Assembly: GCA_016165875.1 (NCBI GenBank) | Contig: JABBOT010000031.1 | Coordinates: 873,961 to 937,960 of the forward strand | Direction of reading: 5' to 3' | From: Acanthopleura granulata | Taxonomy: Eukaryota; Mollusca; Polyplacophora; Chitonida; Chitonidae | Length of the DNA: 64,000 bases | Shown here: positions 48,705 to 61,480 of the stretch, piece by piece | How the letters are laid out: every line of letters starts with the position of its first letter | How positions within the stretch are numbered: position 1 is the first letter of the stretch | The notes under the pieces: model-generated | Databases searched by the model: none | Seen by the model: only the letters and a program-made list of their open reading frames with translations | Told to the model about the DNA's origin: nothing | Position numbers and translations under genes: made by a program

Positions 48705-48800
48705 TATACGTGACGCTGCGACAACTTTGTAAATACATGTACACTATACGTGACGCTGCGACAACTTTGTAAATACATGTTCACTATACGTGACGCTACA
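48705..48800. repeat. Detached copies of the 40-bp minisatellite unit
   Basis: About two and a half units of tacgtgacgctgcgacaactttgtaaatacatgt(a/t)cacta, clearly the same unit as at 47630-48045 but with consistent differences (gacgctgcgacaac). They are separated from the main array by about 660 bp. Confidence 0.85.
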
Positions 48801-50353
48801 TAAAATTATCATATTCGAAGGTCATTACATTCCTCATTACATTTCCAGAAAGGCTTTCTGACCTAATAGCTTTAATTTTGTTTTTTTTTTAAACTAAAAT
48901 GTTGTTCAAGTACAATGCCGCCCATGTTAAATTCCCTTTGTTTTCACCTTCAGTGTCTAATCACTCGACCAAAGGAGGTACTCAGAACAGCTAATGCATG
49001 ACTTCAAAGGTATGAAAGTATATGAAGGTACTACAATTAAGTAGGCCCAGTAAACTATAAATGTCTCTATATCACAGTGATAAATGTTCGCAGTGTTTAT
49101 AAACTGCATTTTATTCACTGTTAAAAAATTTGTCCCGGCAACAAGAAATACATACGTAACACCTTAACTTCAGAGCAGAGGAGATAATGCAGGAAATAAG
49201 TGTCATATTACAAATGTACTCATTACAACGACCGGACTGACGTGAACATGCATGAAGATGTATCTCCGATGTTTTACAGGCACGCTTTAATTACATAATA
49301 ACATTGGGTTTTTTGGGACATATTAAAAAGAAAATGTTTTTAAAACTTTCTCCTGTCGACCGGGCACGGTCAGAAAAGAAAGGCCTTCACATCACCATCA
49401 TGCGTCATGCCGATATATCATGCATTTATATGCATGCTTCCTTGTAATCGCATAATCAATGGTCTACACCAACAGCTTCCCGGTGCATTTTGTTCAAAGT
49501 ATACGTGTGTGTCGTGGAATATGAACGTTTACACTATCCTCTCTATAGCATCCTGTGCTTGTTTTAGTCTGTAGGTCTACACCCGCGCTTGTTTCATAAA
49601 ACATACATTACAGAAAACAGTGCTTGCTGTGATAATCAGCTGCTGTCTATAGTTTCATTGTTAGTAGATCTAATTTTGTACGGTAGGCCTTTACGATTAG
49701 GCGAGTTTATTTTCGACATGACACCTCTTCTATTTCACTGACAATTATTTAAATGTACTGATTTCTGTGGTTTACGCTATATACTGTACCTATTTTTCGC
49801 CCGGGTCAAACCACCGATCTTTGGCAAGTTGCTAACTCCCCACGTGTAAGGGATAAACCAATTAATCGTGGAATACTCGTGCGATCAGTCGTGGGTGATC
49901 TTGATAAATCTGAAGATATCGATCGTAAGACGGTTGCAAGTGTCGTAGGTGGTTTTAGTGTATGCGCAAAAACTATAGTCGAATCTTCATGCATGCACAA
50001 AAACTAGCTGCGATCAGAATTTCGTCTTGGTTATCGTGAATTGTCGTAACATCAGTTATGACTGTGATCTGAAACCAATCGCGCCTCGTCGTACGAGCTC
50101 CGATCTTCATAACTCGTGTGCAAATTTTTTGGAGTATAAAAAAGACTACAGCACAAGGGTTGGCACGGTAGATCTACATCAGCGGCAAGGCACAAATATG
50201 ACAATTCTTTTGTAATCAGCTGCTGGAAGAAAGAAAAGCAATTCGAGGCGCCTATTTACACCATCAACCGTCCTCAGTCGTAACGAATTGTAGGGTTAGG
50301 TATAGCTGCATACCTCTGCTGTGACCGAGGCTTTACGAGGAGTGCGTAGTTCT

Positions 50354-50474
50354 GGGCTCAGTGTCATGAAACATGAAGTAGCCCTTAGATAAGTGCACTT
50401 CACATCTGTGTAACATAAACTGTCATGGTAGTTAAGGGTTTACTTACCTAAGAGTGCTTCATGAAACCGGCCCC
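50354..50474. mobile_element. Palindromic MITE-like element
   Basis: Left end gggctcagtgtcatgaaacatgaag...cccttagataagtgc and right end acttacctaagagtgcttcatgaaaccggcccc are imperfect reverse complements across the full 120 bp. This is typical of hairpin-like non-autonomous elements. Confidence 0.6.
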
Positions 50475-50544
50475 TAATTTATATAATTTATTCATCTTAC
50501 TGTTGCTTAACTTCATACTTAAAAATATTTCACTTATTCCATAG

Positions 50545-50705
50545 CTCAGCAGGGGTGTCATGTCTGGTGTCTTCGGCATGATGCTCCAGAGGCGTCAGCA
50601 CTTTGGCGGCATGGGCTCGCCCTGTCACCAGAAGACACGCTATTTGTCCACACCAGAAGGTCTTCTCGTCCTCATATGACTGAAACATTAAACGTTACAC
50701 CCCAT
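50545..50705 (+). mobile_element. SINE-like body related to 60655-60810
   Basis: Shares ggggtgtcatgtctggt, gcgtcagcactttggcggcatggg, ctcgccctgtcac, agacac and a tail ctcatatgactgaaacattaaacg with 60655-60810. The tail also resembles the end of the element at 31679-31935. Confidence 0.55.
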
Positions 50706-52869
50706 GCACTAGTGGTCAGTTTTATCGGAGGAGGGCACCGGAGTGCGTAGAGTAAACCAGACACTGACCTCTGGCAAGTTACTGACGAACTTTCTTCACA
50801 TGTAACCAACGGAAATGCACGCCATATATGTTCACTTGGAGGGAGAAAGTGGTCCTCGTCAAATGTTGGACTGTGCAAACGGCCGTGCGAATGTAATCGC
50901 CACTGCATATCATTACCAACTTTCTGTAGCGTACAAGCGTGGAGAGATAGGGGAAATCTACAAATTCCCCAAGTTGTCCAATGTTTGTTTTGAACCCTCA
51001 CCTCGTGTCCTATAAATATTTAAAGGCAAGCACCTTTAACCGTCAGGCCACCAGTCACTAAGAGCATGGAACAAATACAGGTAAAATAGGGACACTTCAC
51101 AGACTTTGTCCGTTTGTCATGAAAGGCTTTCATCGAGATCTTGAGGATTTCAAGAGGACGTGTCCTTAAAACTCTTCGCCAAATAACACCTTCTTTCAGT
51201 GTTAAGTGTTAAGGGGCATTTTGAGCCTCATTGTAATCACATCAAGATGTCCCTGGAACCCTGGCGAGTCGTGCTGTTTATTTTTCTATACCTGCTTGCA
51301 ACAATGCGCCCTGGCTGCATCATGTTATCTTCATAACTACGAGTTGCATTCTCCACAAGGTAGGTATTCCAGTATTGAAAATTCCTCTTAAGCTTCATCG
51401 GCCAAGTACACGTTACAATCCTGGTTCCCGACCCTGGTGAAACTCAAACGGAAACGATTGTAAAGCCGTTGGTTCACTTGTACACAGCCGGCTTAACGTT
51501 ACGAGCACGTATAACTATCATGGCAATCACACGGTACGTATTACGCCCCGGGGTAGCTACGCGCTGGTAACATTAAGCGGACTTCGTGAAAGTGGGCCTT
51601 GGAACCAGGATGGCCTATTCCTTCATGCGCATGATCAGCTTCATATCTAGCACATGGCTTCACATGGTTGTACACATAGCAGCTCACCTACCATAGACAA
51701 AATTCAAACATCTAAGCAAGAATTGATGGTAGGCTAGTGCAATATTCATCGTCTTTAGTGTTGAGAATTTATCTTAGTGTCGGAGCAAACGGTAAGCTAG
51801 GTACTTTCCTCTCAGATTTCAACAGAACTTGGTTTTAAGGTTGTCCTTTTGGGGCACCTGGGCGAGCCATCTGGCTGGCATCTGAGCCGTAAAGACGACA
51901 TTACACTGTCATGTCTTCACGGCTTAAAATTTTAGAGCTAACATCAAGGCGGCGTTTCGTGGCAGCCCTTTACCTACTCCCGGACTCAAGATAGTTTGTG
52001 GTAAAGTCACTTTCACTGTTGTTAGGTGACCAAATATTTTCTTATAGAGTGTTTCACCTAATAAAAGAAGTATTTTGAGTTAAATACCATTTATTTTAAT
52101 CACATTCAGAGGACGTTGTCCTTGATTGTGTCGTGCTGACGTCATTTTCTCTAGATTGTTGCCATATCAGGACGGCGTTTTCTTAAATTCTGAGTAGATC
52201 AGGTACAGGTAACTCTCAGTTTGGTCACATCAAGCGGCCATTTCCACACAGCGCTTTGTCCAACAGCCAATCCAAAGAGTTAACTCGCTAAACGCCACTT
52301 TAAACATTATTATAAATGTTATAATTGTGTTATCATTATATCAATGCCGCGTTTCTATAAAAATAACATTTATTTTATCTTGGCGCAGAATACATACCTA
52401 CTATTACAGAAATTACAACACTTATAGCATTAGTCAAAAAAAAGAGTTAGCTTACCACCGAAACGTTCCAATGTCGTCGACAGTGCTGCCTCGACTAGGC
52501 ATGGTACAGACAGTAGGCAACACATTCAAACCAAGCCAATATATACGTATTCTCGAGGTGCATCCACAAAATGGTTCAGTCCACAGGAAAAGACCTCGAA
52601 TCACGGCTCACCGGGTCTCAATCTTCCACAACTACTAAACAGTACAGCGTGAATCAGAATATAGCTAGAGTTCACAAGAAAACAGGTATTTCTCTGCCAC
52701 GAATAGACTACATTATCTTAAGAAAAAAGTCAAAACACACACGAACTAACAAAGACAAGAAGTAGTTTTGGACATTGCCCATCTCAGTGCAGTCGCCCTT
52801 CTAAAGTTTTGCTTTTAATGCAAGAGTGAACATGGCCATTTAATTAAGAAATGTTGTACTTGGTGGAAT

Positions 52870-53060
52870 AGCCATCAGACTTTTGGTATTGGTGTGAGTT
52901 CAAGTCCAGCTGATGCTGGCTTCCTCTCCGGCCGTGCGTGGGAAGCTTCGCCAGCAACCTGCGGATGGTCGTGGGTTACCCCCAGGCTCTGCCCAGTTTC
53001 CTCCTGCCATAATGCTAACCCCCGTCGTATAAATGAAATATTTAAACTCAAATAAATAAG
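52870..53060 (-). mobile_element. SINE-like copy, reverse orientation, with 5' and core parts
   Basis: Minus-strand order: tttatttgagtttaaatatttcatttatacgacggg, ggaggaaactgggcagagcc, acccacgaccatccgcaggttgctggcg, cacgcacggccggagaggaagccagcatcagctggacttgaactcac. It matches nearly the full length of the 4148-4415 element. Confidence 0.8.
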
Positions 53061-54719
53061 AAAAATATGTTATAGGTAAACACCACATGAGAAAATGTTA
53101 TGGGCCTTGAGTGAAAAAAGGTATTCTTGGTCTGAATTAATCAAGCAGTGTTTCTATGGTAAATAGTAAAGTGCAGAGTGGCGCCAAGTAGACGCGAAGG
53201 GTCTAGTATTAGACAAACATATATGTATAGGATACGCACTGAATTTCGGATTTCTATCAAATTTTGTTCAAGACTATATCATGCACTCGTGAATACGTCC
53301 CTTACTCGTGAAGATTTCGCCTTAAATTTATATTTTGTGACCATATACAGTCATTTATCGCTACAAACATTTACGCTTGTTTCCATAATCTTCTTAAATA
53401 TGTTGTTTGACCTATCAAGGGGTGTTGAGGTTGTGTTGTGGAACCCTCACTCGCAAATGGGCTTATAATATATATATATAATAATATATATAATATATAT
53501 AATAATGCCCCTTTCCTACGTAGACCTAAACAAAGCCTGCACATCGCTGGTAGTACTTACTGTTTCATCATATACGGCCATCTTGTTTACTTCATGATAG
53601 TTTATTTCACTCTGCATTTTTAAGATGGGCAACCTTAAATGAAAAGTCTACCATCTACAAGCGTTCCATAAGCTACCACATATCACCCTGCTCTAGGCGC
53701 CTGCTCTCACAAGGCCACCCTATAGCCTGTGAGGTTCCAAACTACGACATTTGGGATCTTAACTTGAATTTCTACTCGTAGACCAAAGGGAAAATTCCAT
53801 CGTCCTGACTATAGTGATCTGGTGCATTCTACACTGTTATAGTACTTTCGTGTGAGTAGTTTTTATGTGTGAAAAACACCATGCAGCTTAAAACTAGGCA
53901 TGCGGAAAATTTCCCAGTGATAAAGAGGTTTGGGTTTGACAGTTACTTCCACTTATTTTATCTTAATTTCTGGTAGCTTTCGTCAAGTTGTACTAATGTA
54001 AATAGGAGACTTTATTATTTTTGCTTCTTGAACACAAGTCCACGGTGCTTTAGCACCTTCTAGAAGCTATTGTAAAAATATCAGAGTACTTCAATGCGAT
54101 ACGATAGCTCTTAGTAAACGTTTCCGAGTCGTTCTGATTTTGCATCTGATCGTTGTCATGTCGAAAGCCTTAACCATTCCCAGATTCTTACTGACTGAAA
54201 CACTGAAACATGAACACTAGTCCCAATCATCCATTCTTTCTTTCCTCTTGGTGGTTTACAGAAAAACACAATCTAACAAAATATAAATATCTAAGGACAT
54301 TGTAAAGAGTACGTGGAGATAGTGATTACATTTCAGTTTTGCATTGTATTATTCATTTTGGAAAAAAAACTCAACCGTATCGATAAGCCAGATAGCTGTT
54401 TCGACTGCACAATTCCTTCGCTGGTGGATAAACAGTTTGTCGTGGCGATGTTAAAAGCATTGTAACCTTAGGTAATCACCCACAATTCAACTTATTTCGT
54501 CCATTTTATGTGTCTCTTTGACATTTGAGACTAAATATGGGCTCTGTTACTGTTTAAAATGGAAAACTCAGCGAAATACACAGAAAAAAGGTAGCTCTAC
54601 ATCATGATGGCATAAATGACCATGTGCGTTGTTTAAATGACCATGTGCGTTGTTTATCTACCTTTGGACGCGTTCTGCTCATGCGTAATTATGCGCAATT
54701 CGGAACGGCTATCTGTCTT

Positions 54720-54802
54720 ATTCTTCCAAACAAATCAATGCACGACACGTGGCAGCATATCATGACGCATGCGCAGTGGGATATAGCAAACTGCGGTCAG
54801 AA
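54720..54802 (+). promoter_or_regulatory. Possible promoter of the secreted-protein gene
   Basis: Contains atgacgcatgcgcagtggg, close to the NRF1 palindrome GCGCATGCGC, followed by gatatagcaaa about 20 bp before the ATG. No transcript data; the assignment rests on motif and position only. Confidence 0.35.
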
Positions 54803-56717
54803 ATGGCTTCTCTGAGCTGTCTGTTGGTGATTATCTTTCCGATCCTGCCTTATGCTGTTAACTGCCAATTGTGTTCCAGGTAGGTAAATTTTAATTATGA
54901 TTGTGAAATATTTGTCACGGATAAATTTGACACATTTCTGCATGATGTATCCATGCAGCAGAAAAGCAAACAACATGGAGGTGAACGGAAACTGCCCCAA
55001 CTAGAAATTGTTCTGGAAGGTAGTATATATATACACAGGCAACAGTATAAGAAAAAAAATTGATCAGGAAATTTACGGGAAATGTGCTGCTAGTTCCAGA
55101 AGACACGATGCACAAAGCCTTGTGGTATTAGCCTATAGTGAAATCGAAAGTGAAACAAATATTTGCCACGTTGCACATGAAGTGGTAGATAGCTAAGCAA
55201 GGCGAAAAAGTGTTTCATTTTGCCTCCGCGGTGATATAACACCATAATATACGACTAGTGCGTGAAACGCACATTACGCGGATTATCACCTGAAACAAAT
55301 TCAATGTCATCATTGTTACTGGGAGGTTACAGACTAGAAAGCCGCACACATTGAGTAAGTTTGCTCCAGCCATGAAAATATAACAGTTAATCCATTCGCT
55401 GGGAGGAATTTGACACAAGTAGCTTATACAGCCAGTAGCTCAGCCTGGATGGAATTTGATACAGTTAGCTTATCAGGAAATAAGCAAAATCCTGAGTTCG
55501 TGGCTTTGGCCAGAACCATCTCTACTTTCAATTTTTGACATTAAATGATACGACATTATGGATGGAACAAATTATAAAATTTGCGGGCTGGTATGAGAAT
55601 TGTCGCGCTGATTTCTTCAATTGTTCACAGTTTTGGCTAAAAATGGATTGTGCAAAACTTGACTTCATTTGAAATGTTATATCACAGAACAAGAGTGATA
55701 AAATCGACCATTTCTCATATTTTCAAGTTGTATAACAGATGTAGTTTACTAATCAATAGCAATCCTCGACTTTAGACGCATAATATGGCTCAAACAAGAA
55801 CACAAACAGCTGTTCTCAAATATTATGGCCATGGTATCACGTGCAAAGCAGACTGAGTAGGAGACAGGATTCTTTCCCTTCATCTAAACTAATTTCACTA
55901 CATGGTGACCTCCCCCTGATGTAAAGACTTGATAATTAATTTCTGTCTGTACTTTTGCTTATTTTGTAAATAATACTCCACCAAATCAAGTCGTATTTTA
56001 ATAACGTGACCTTGGTTTTACCGCTACACGTCGACCAGTTGTGTACCTGGAGTTCAAACAGACATTGATGTTCATAGATAAAGATATTCCAAGTTTGTCA
56101 ACCTACTGATAACCGAAGCAGCATCAGTGTTGAAGGAACTTATCATTATGTATTGAGGAAATGTCCGTGGCGTTACAATGTCCCTGATGTTACATTATAA
56201 CCCTTCGTGTAACACCATGGACCAAATAAAACACTACGGACAGCATTAAAAATGCGTTCGTACATCAAAATTTCAAGTATGTTAATTGATACTCTACGGG
56301 TAGAGAAATGAAAAGTACCTAGTCTGGGTTAGATATTTCAGGGTTGCTATGGGTTTCTCTAAAGGGTAAAAATGTAAAATGTAGTGATAACGAGCGTTAA
56401 GAAAGGCCATCAAAAACGGTAACTAAAACCCGAATGGTTTTCTTTTCCAGCTAATTAAACGCAGTTAAATCTCTTTTGTGAATTGGAATTCAGCTAGTTG
56501 GTTAATTAAGAACCCCCAAGGCCTCGTCCCTTTACATTGTTTTCAAGTGACAGTTTAGTAAATATGATGGCAACACAGCATTTTGGGTTACTCTAAACCA
56601 GTGGCGTCTGATAAATTGCAATAAACATCACCACGTTTAAACAAACAGTTACAATAAACTCTAAGGTAAACCGGCCAGAAGTCAGATTTCACTTGTAATT
56701 GGTGTGGTTGTCTAGTA

Positions 56718-56749
<32 letters not shown>

Positions 56750-58131
56750 CCTGGGCGGACGGGTTGTCAATAGCGCCTGTAATGCCGAGCTGGCGATGTA
56801 TGTTTCAGTTCTCGGAAACACACAAAAACATTTCTAAGGTAAACTGCGATGAAATGTAGGCCCTACGTAATCGCACAAAAAGAAAATGAGCGTTACAAGC
56901 TTCAAAAGAATATCTCCAACAAAATAGCCAGTGGCGAAACACAAGTTCACCAAGTGTTACGTACAAATAATGGAGTATAAAATGACGAATGTCGAATGGC
57001 GTGAAAAACCAAGCTTCAACAATATACCCAAAAAATCCTTAAGTGGATGTAAATATCACAGCTCTGAAATGGTCATTAGTAAATGACAGCGAAACTTGTA
57101 GCTTCGTTGCTCATATTTATGGACTAACGTAAAGAAAATTCTAGATGGTTTGATCGTGAACATATTTACAACACACGTACATCTTTCCAGAATGTACGCT
57201 TTATGTACAATGACACGAAATTGATAAACACAGAAGCCGTGAGAACACACGACTGAAATCCAGTGCGGGCTGTAACGTACACAGAGGGAGAAAGGAAGAT
57301 CAGACAGTGACCCACTTAGCGCCAAAACAAATAAAAAATATAATACATTATTTTAAAGACGAGGTTCACAACAACATTCACATTTTAGATATTTTAGATA
57401 TGGTAAAATCTATGGTGTTTTTGTAAAATTTGTACGTGCAGTAACATGACAAAATGTCTTTGATTAAAATGATTACTTGGAATAAGCTGGGAATTAAGAG
57501 GTATTTTTTTTTTTGCAGATTACCTATGTCTGGGCTGGTAGCGGGGTGGAGTCTCCAATTGTGCCTTCAATCAGGCCATGATGGTCATGCAGAGGAATTT
57601 ATGTTTCTTTCCACTGGACTGAGAAATTTAGCCTCTTGTATAGACAAGAATGAAGAGTTTGTCGATGAAGTAAACAACCTTGTGAACTCAGTGGCTGACT
57701 TGCGATCTCAAAACATCCTGCGTGAGCGTTATGGAGTTGTTGAGAAAATCCGCTTTGACTACAGATCGCTAGGCGATGTAGTGTCTGACCTCCACGAAAT
57801 CGAAATGCTAAAATCGGGAAGCCTTTGCTTCGGTGACGCTTGTGTTGAAGCCACTATTCGTATCACTGAGGAAGGAAAAACCCCTCTTTTGCAGTTTAAG
57901 ATTAGGAAGTTTTCAGATTCGTTTAGCCTGGTCCCTGTCGTGACTGGTCGCGAAGCTGCAGCCGATGCAACGGAATCCAAGGGTTTATTTAACCGGAAGG
58001 TAAATTTGGTGCGAGTTGATAACTCCTTGGTCGGACTTCACCTTTCCGTAGGATGGGGAAAGATATGCCTGCGTTTCCGCCTACTTATGTTTGAGATATT
58101 TAACATATCTATCAACTGTGATGATGATTAG
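54803..58131 (+). CDS. Two-exon gene for a small secreted protein of unknown family
   Basis: Exon 1 is 54803-54879 (MASLSCLLVIIFPILPYAVN, CQLCS) and ends AG|GTAGGT. Exon 2 is 57519-58131 and starts after ttttttttgcag. The joint is in phase 2 and yields 229 aa. The first 20 residues are a clear signal peptide. The mature part starts CQLCSRLPMSG, has several spaced cysteines (LQLCLQ, SCIDK, LCFGDACVE, KICLRF, NCDDD) and no membrane span. I do not recognise the family; sequence features suggest a small disulfide-rich extracellular protein. A broken paralogue lies 5 kb downstream (62510-63066), so the family has been duplicated locally. The region before the ATG has gacgcatgcgcagtggg, resembling an NRF1 site. 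Confidence 0.65.
56715..56745. repeat. (CT)n microsatellite
   Basis: About 14 ct dinucleotides in the intron of the secreted-protein gene. The Arg-Glu-rich minus-strand frame across it is an artefact. Confidence 0.9.
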
Positions 58132-58174
58132 TCTGATCATTCATACCCACATCATAGACAAGCGTCAAGAAAGG

Positions 58175-59035
58175 AAAGCACGAAGGCGAAGGAAAGAGAC
58201 AACATATAACAATTACACATAGTGTCAATGTTGTAAATGTTCTAGAATGCTATTGTTAACTGTCACTTTTTAACGTATTAACTCATGTGTTAAAATACAA
58301 AAATATTCACCGGGTGTTTGTTCAATGTCAGTGTCCGATATGGAATCGGACAAGGAATCGTAAAGTTCGTCAGTTACTGTCCAAATGCCGCTGGTATTCT
58401 TTGAACAATCTTTGGCCCATTTACTTTAGCAGGAAAAGCCCTCCGTCCTAACCCAATCCCATTTGTGAAATGCGTTATAAATGCCAAACCTTTTCCACCT
58501 AAAGTAGCTCGGGTCTAAAATGAGCAGTCTATTAGCTCATTTAGTGTTGTACAGATGACTAAAGTGGGTAAACTTGTAACGTGTTAATCATGTTTTAGAG
58601 ATCAGTGTTTGTTTATTCAGTTATTCATTTATTTATCTGATCATTTTAACGCCGTACTCAAGAATATTTCACTTGCACCACGTCGACCAGCAATAAGAGG
58701 GGAGGAAACGGGAAGAGTCCGGAAAAACGCACGACCATCCTCAGGTTACTGGCAGACCTTCCACCATACGGATGGAGTGGCAGCCAGTATTAGTTGGGTT
58801 CACAGCGACAGCATTAGTGATAGGGCCCTGGATCAATACGCTGTGCTGGAGAATAGTGATTAGCCCGTCTTGGGCCGCACGGGAAAGGGTAGCCCATTAT
58901 ACAAGCGTTCTGGAACCTTGACGCACACTCTTGTATATATCTCACAGTTGCTGAATACCATTTGCTAATTACAATCTTGTGGCCTCGCAGTTTGTCGTTT
59001 TCTGTGTGTTGGGTGTTTAAAAAAAATTGGTTTTG
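58175..59035 (+). repeat. Direct duplicate A of the 3' flank of the secreted-protein gene
   Basis: From the gaaggcgaaggaa block on, this stretch aligns without gaps to 63155-64000 at a constant offset of 4,980 bp. I count roughly 25 mismatches in 840 bp by eye. It includes a SINE-like element (58612-58850) shared at the same place in both copies, so the SINE was there before the duplication. Confidence 0.9.
58612..58860 (+). mobile_element. SINE-like copy inside duplicate A
   Basis: tttatttatctgatcattttaacgccgtactcaagaatatttcactt, ggggaggaaacgggaagagtcc, cacgaccatcctcaggttactggcagaccttcc and a tail with ccagtattagttgggttcacag. It gives rise to a chance ORF repeated in duplicate B. Confidence 0.75.
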
Positions 59036-60654
59036 ATTTGTGGTGAGTCTCCCTTTAAGTCTTGAAATGTTTTTTTATATATATTATATATTTTCTTTAT
59101 ATCTGCTTACTTGTAAACCTGTTTTCTCTACTTCATCCACATTTGAGTAGTTTCACTTCATGTATTTTAGCACTTCCATGTTTTAATAAAGCCTTGCTGC
59201 ATTTCAATCCCATATTCCATAGAATTGTACATATATGTGTTAAATTGCAATGGCAACACAACACTCTACTCTTCATGGTTTTTACTTGTGCGGATTACAG
59301 TCGTGTAGCTTTTGTCCTGCTACATCCCGGATCACAGGAACTTTGACGCGGTTCGCTGCTCACACGGCGATCCGAACTGGTGAGACTGGCGGAATTACCC
59401 AGCAATCCTGATCCTGCGTTTGCGCGATTCCGAATTTGGACCTACACCGTTAAATATATCATCGATATTTTAGATATATCATGGATATTTTCTCAGAAGC
59501 TATAGCATTATATTGGCAATTTTCAAAAATCGTCTTAACTGTTTTTGAACTATTAAATTTCATCTCGCACAGACTTTTAAAACCTGAGACCGGTCGTAAC
59601 CACATGTACGTGCACTTAACTGCTGCAGGTTGGGTTGAATAGCGTAAATTTTTTTTTGAGACTTTCACTGATGCCTGATGTGAGTTTGTTCATAATGGAA
59701 ATGACCATCTATTTAGCCTCTTTGGGCTCTTTCTCATCAAACTGTTACTCGTGCAAGTGTCAAATCTAATATATGCATTTCCATATCGAACCTATAAACG
59801 ACCTGATATCTATTTTCTTAAGCATGGACATATATATATATATAAATATAAACATTGAAGCATGTAATTTCCTTTCAGAATTACGTTCCTTGTACACTAT
59901 TGATTATAGTTTCACGACAGTGTACTTTTTTTTTTTGTCCGTTGTTCTGATGTATACATATATTGTGCGCGTCTTGCGCGCTGATCGATCTTTGCCAGAT
60001 GTTCCCAGCTATCTTCCTGTGGTATAACTTGGCCACTTACATGGCCAGCAAAATGCCTGTGACGCCTTAAATAAGAATGCATTTATGTTTCTCGCAAATA
60101 TGTACTATGATGGAATCTATTCCTTTGTAAGAAATGAAGGTGTGCTCAAAAATGTTCACTTTTATGACGATAGTAAAGTTTATACGTGGGTGGAGGAAAC
60201 TAGATTGTCCGAAATAAACCAGCGAGACTTGCCAAGCAACGGGCCAAAGAAACGTATTGACCTAAAATCACAACCGTAACGGCAAGAGGTGGATTCGAAC
60301 ACGCCACCTCACTGATTACAACGACTCAGCGCCTTTACCACCTACAACTGAGTCATTGAGGCCCCCTGATAGATCTATGTAAACAAATATGTATTTATAC
60401 ATGAGCAGCAAACACTAATGACATGTCTTGGGAAGAATTGCATTGTTTTCAAGCTGAATCACAAAGAACAATAACACGTATGTATTTAGCTAGGGTGACT
60501 TCAACCCAGTAAGTTTTGCTACGCATTTACTTCTCTCACTGTTCATCCCGAGATCGGGACATCCGAGATCTTTAAAAATGGTGACTCGTTCGGCGATCAG
60601 CGCGGAGAGGTAAGAGCAAGGAAACGGGACTGGTCGGCACGGTGTCAGTATAAT

Positions 60655-60815
60655 GTAGTTAGGTGGGGTGTCATGTCTGGTATCATGTTCCAATGGCGGC
60701 AGCGCTTTGGCGGCATGGTCTCGCCCTGTCACAAGAGACACAGCATATCTACATTCCAAGGAGACCTCGTAGCCATATATAAATTGTTAAGTACGACGTA
60801 ATAACCTACGTATAC
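60655..60815 (+). mobile_element. SINE-like body related to 50545-50705
   Basis: ggggtgtcatgtctggtatc, ggcggcagcgctttggcggcatgg, tctcgccctgtcac, ccaaggagacctcgtagccatat and aattgttaagtacgacgtaataac. The end matches the tail of the 31679-31935 element. Confidence 0.55.
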
Positions 60816-60854
60816 ATACATACATACATAATTATCTGACTGGTGTTCCTAGAC

Positions 60855-61480
60855 ATCACCCTGTGTTTCGTTTTGCTGGAGTAGAGCTTTACTATAACGG
60901 TGGCTCGATCGTCAACTCTGTACCCAACAGATGACAAGCAGCGATATCATCATTAGTGACATTCAGTTTTAGCTGACGTTTGAAACAGTTTATCGCCACT
61001 TCTTCAGTGCTGGGGATATCATGAACTCTGGGACATGAGTACCTTCAATAGCCCGACGCTAGCCTTACGGGCGTAGTGTTCAAGTCTGTCAGTTTGAAAG
61101 TTAGCAGCTTTCATATCAGATACTAGAGACTTGCTCTGTTTGTACTTTTCGCCCTGCTGAATTTGAAGAGGGGAAGCAATGTTGACATGCAACTTTTCCA
61201 GAGAACTAGACATAACATATTCCACAGCTTTTTCAGTAACTAGTTCAACAGCACGCTGAATTTTGTTTCTTCAGTGGGCGCTGTTTGTAAGGTTCATGTT
61301 CTCCTGCATCATCTATGCTCCGATCAAGTACATCGCTGTCTCGGTTTTCTGGTCAGCCAAGTATGAAGTGAAGATAGGTGCGAGCTGTTGTTGTTGTTGT
61401 TGTTCATAATGTTGGCTACAACGATCCATCATATTGCTGAGTACTCGAACACAACGAGGAAATCCAAGAAATTTCAGGAA
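60855..61480 (-). pseudogene. Decayed non-LTR retrotransposon ORF1 (Transposase_22-like)
   Basis: Minus-strand pieces in order: a Gln/Asn tract, then QTDRLEHYARKASVGLL (the D-LEQYSRR-N-RI motif of L1-type ORF1 coiled-coil/RRM proteins), then after a stop and frame changes LKLNVTNDDIAACHLLG and DRATVIVKLYSSKTKHRVMS (the DI-R-H-G...R-iIvkF...R motif). Stops and frameshifts show it is dead. No reverse transcriptase was seen next to it. Confidence 0.65.

Larger units (their letters stand above)
46726..54802. other. Gene-poor region upstream of MMP and of the secreted-protein gene
   Basis: No exon could be supported in these 8 kb. It contains (TA)n tracts (46785-46815, 46925-46950, 53467-53505), the 40-bp minisatellite (47630-48045), the inverted-repeat element at 50354-50474, a SINE-like copy at 52870-53060 and a tRNA-SINE body near 50560-50700. 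The MMP promoter should lie just above 46726; a TATA-rich stretch is at about 46785. ORFs of 60-103 codons here have no family features or splice context. Confidence 0.55.

Noticed and set aside
52327..52638. 103-codon plus-strand ORF in the gene-poor region
   Set aside because: No signal peptide, domain, splice context or repeat support; within the length expected by chance in 64 kb.
58609..58863. 84-codon ORF found again at 63535-63843 (102 codons)
   Set aside because: It lies over a SINE-like element in a duplicated non-coding flank; duplication explains its preservation, not selection on a protein.
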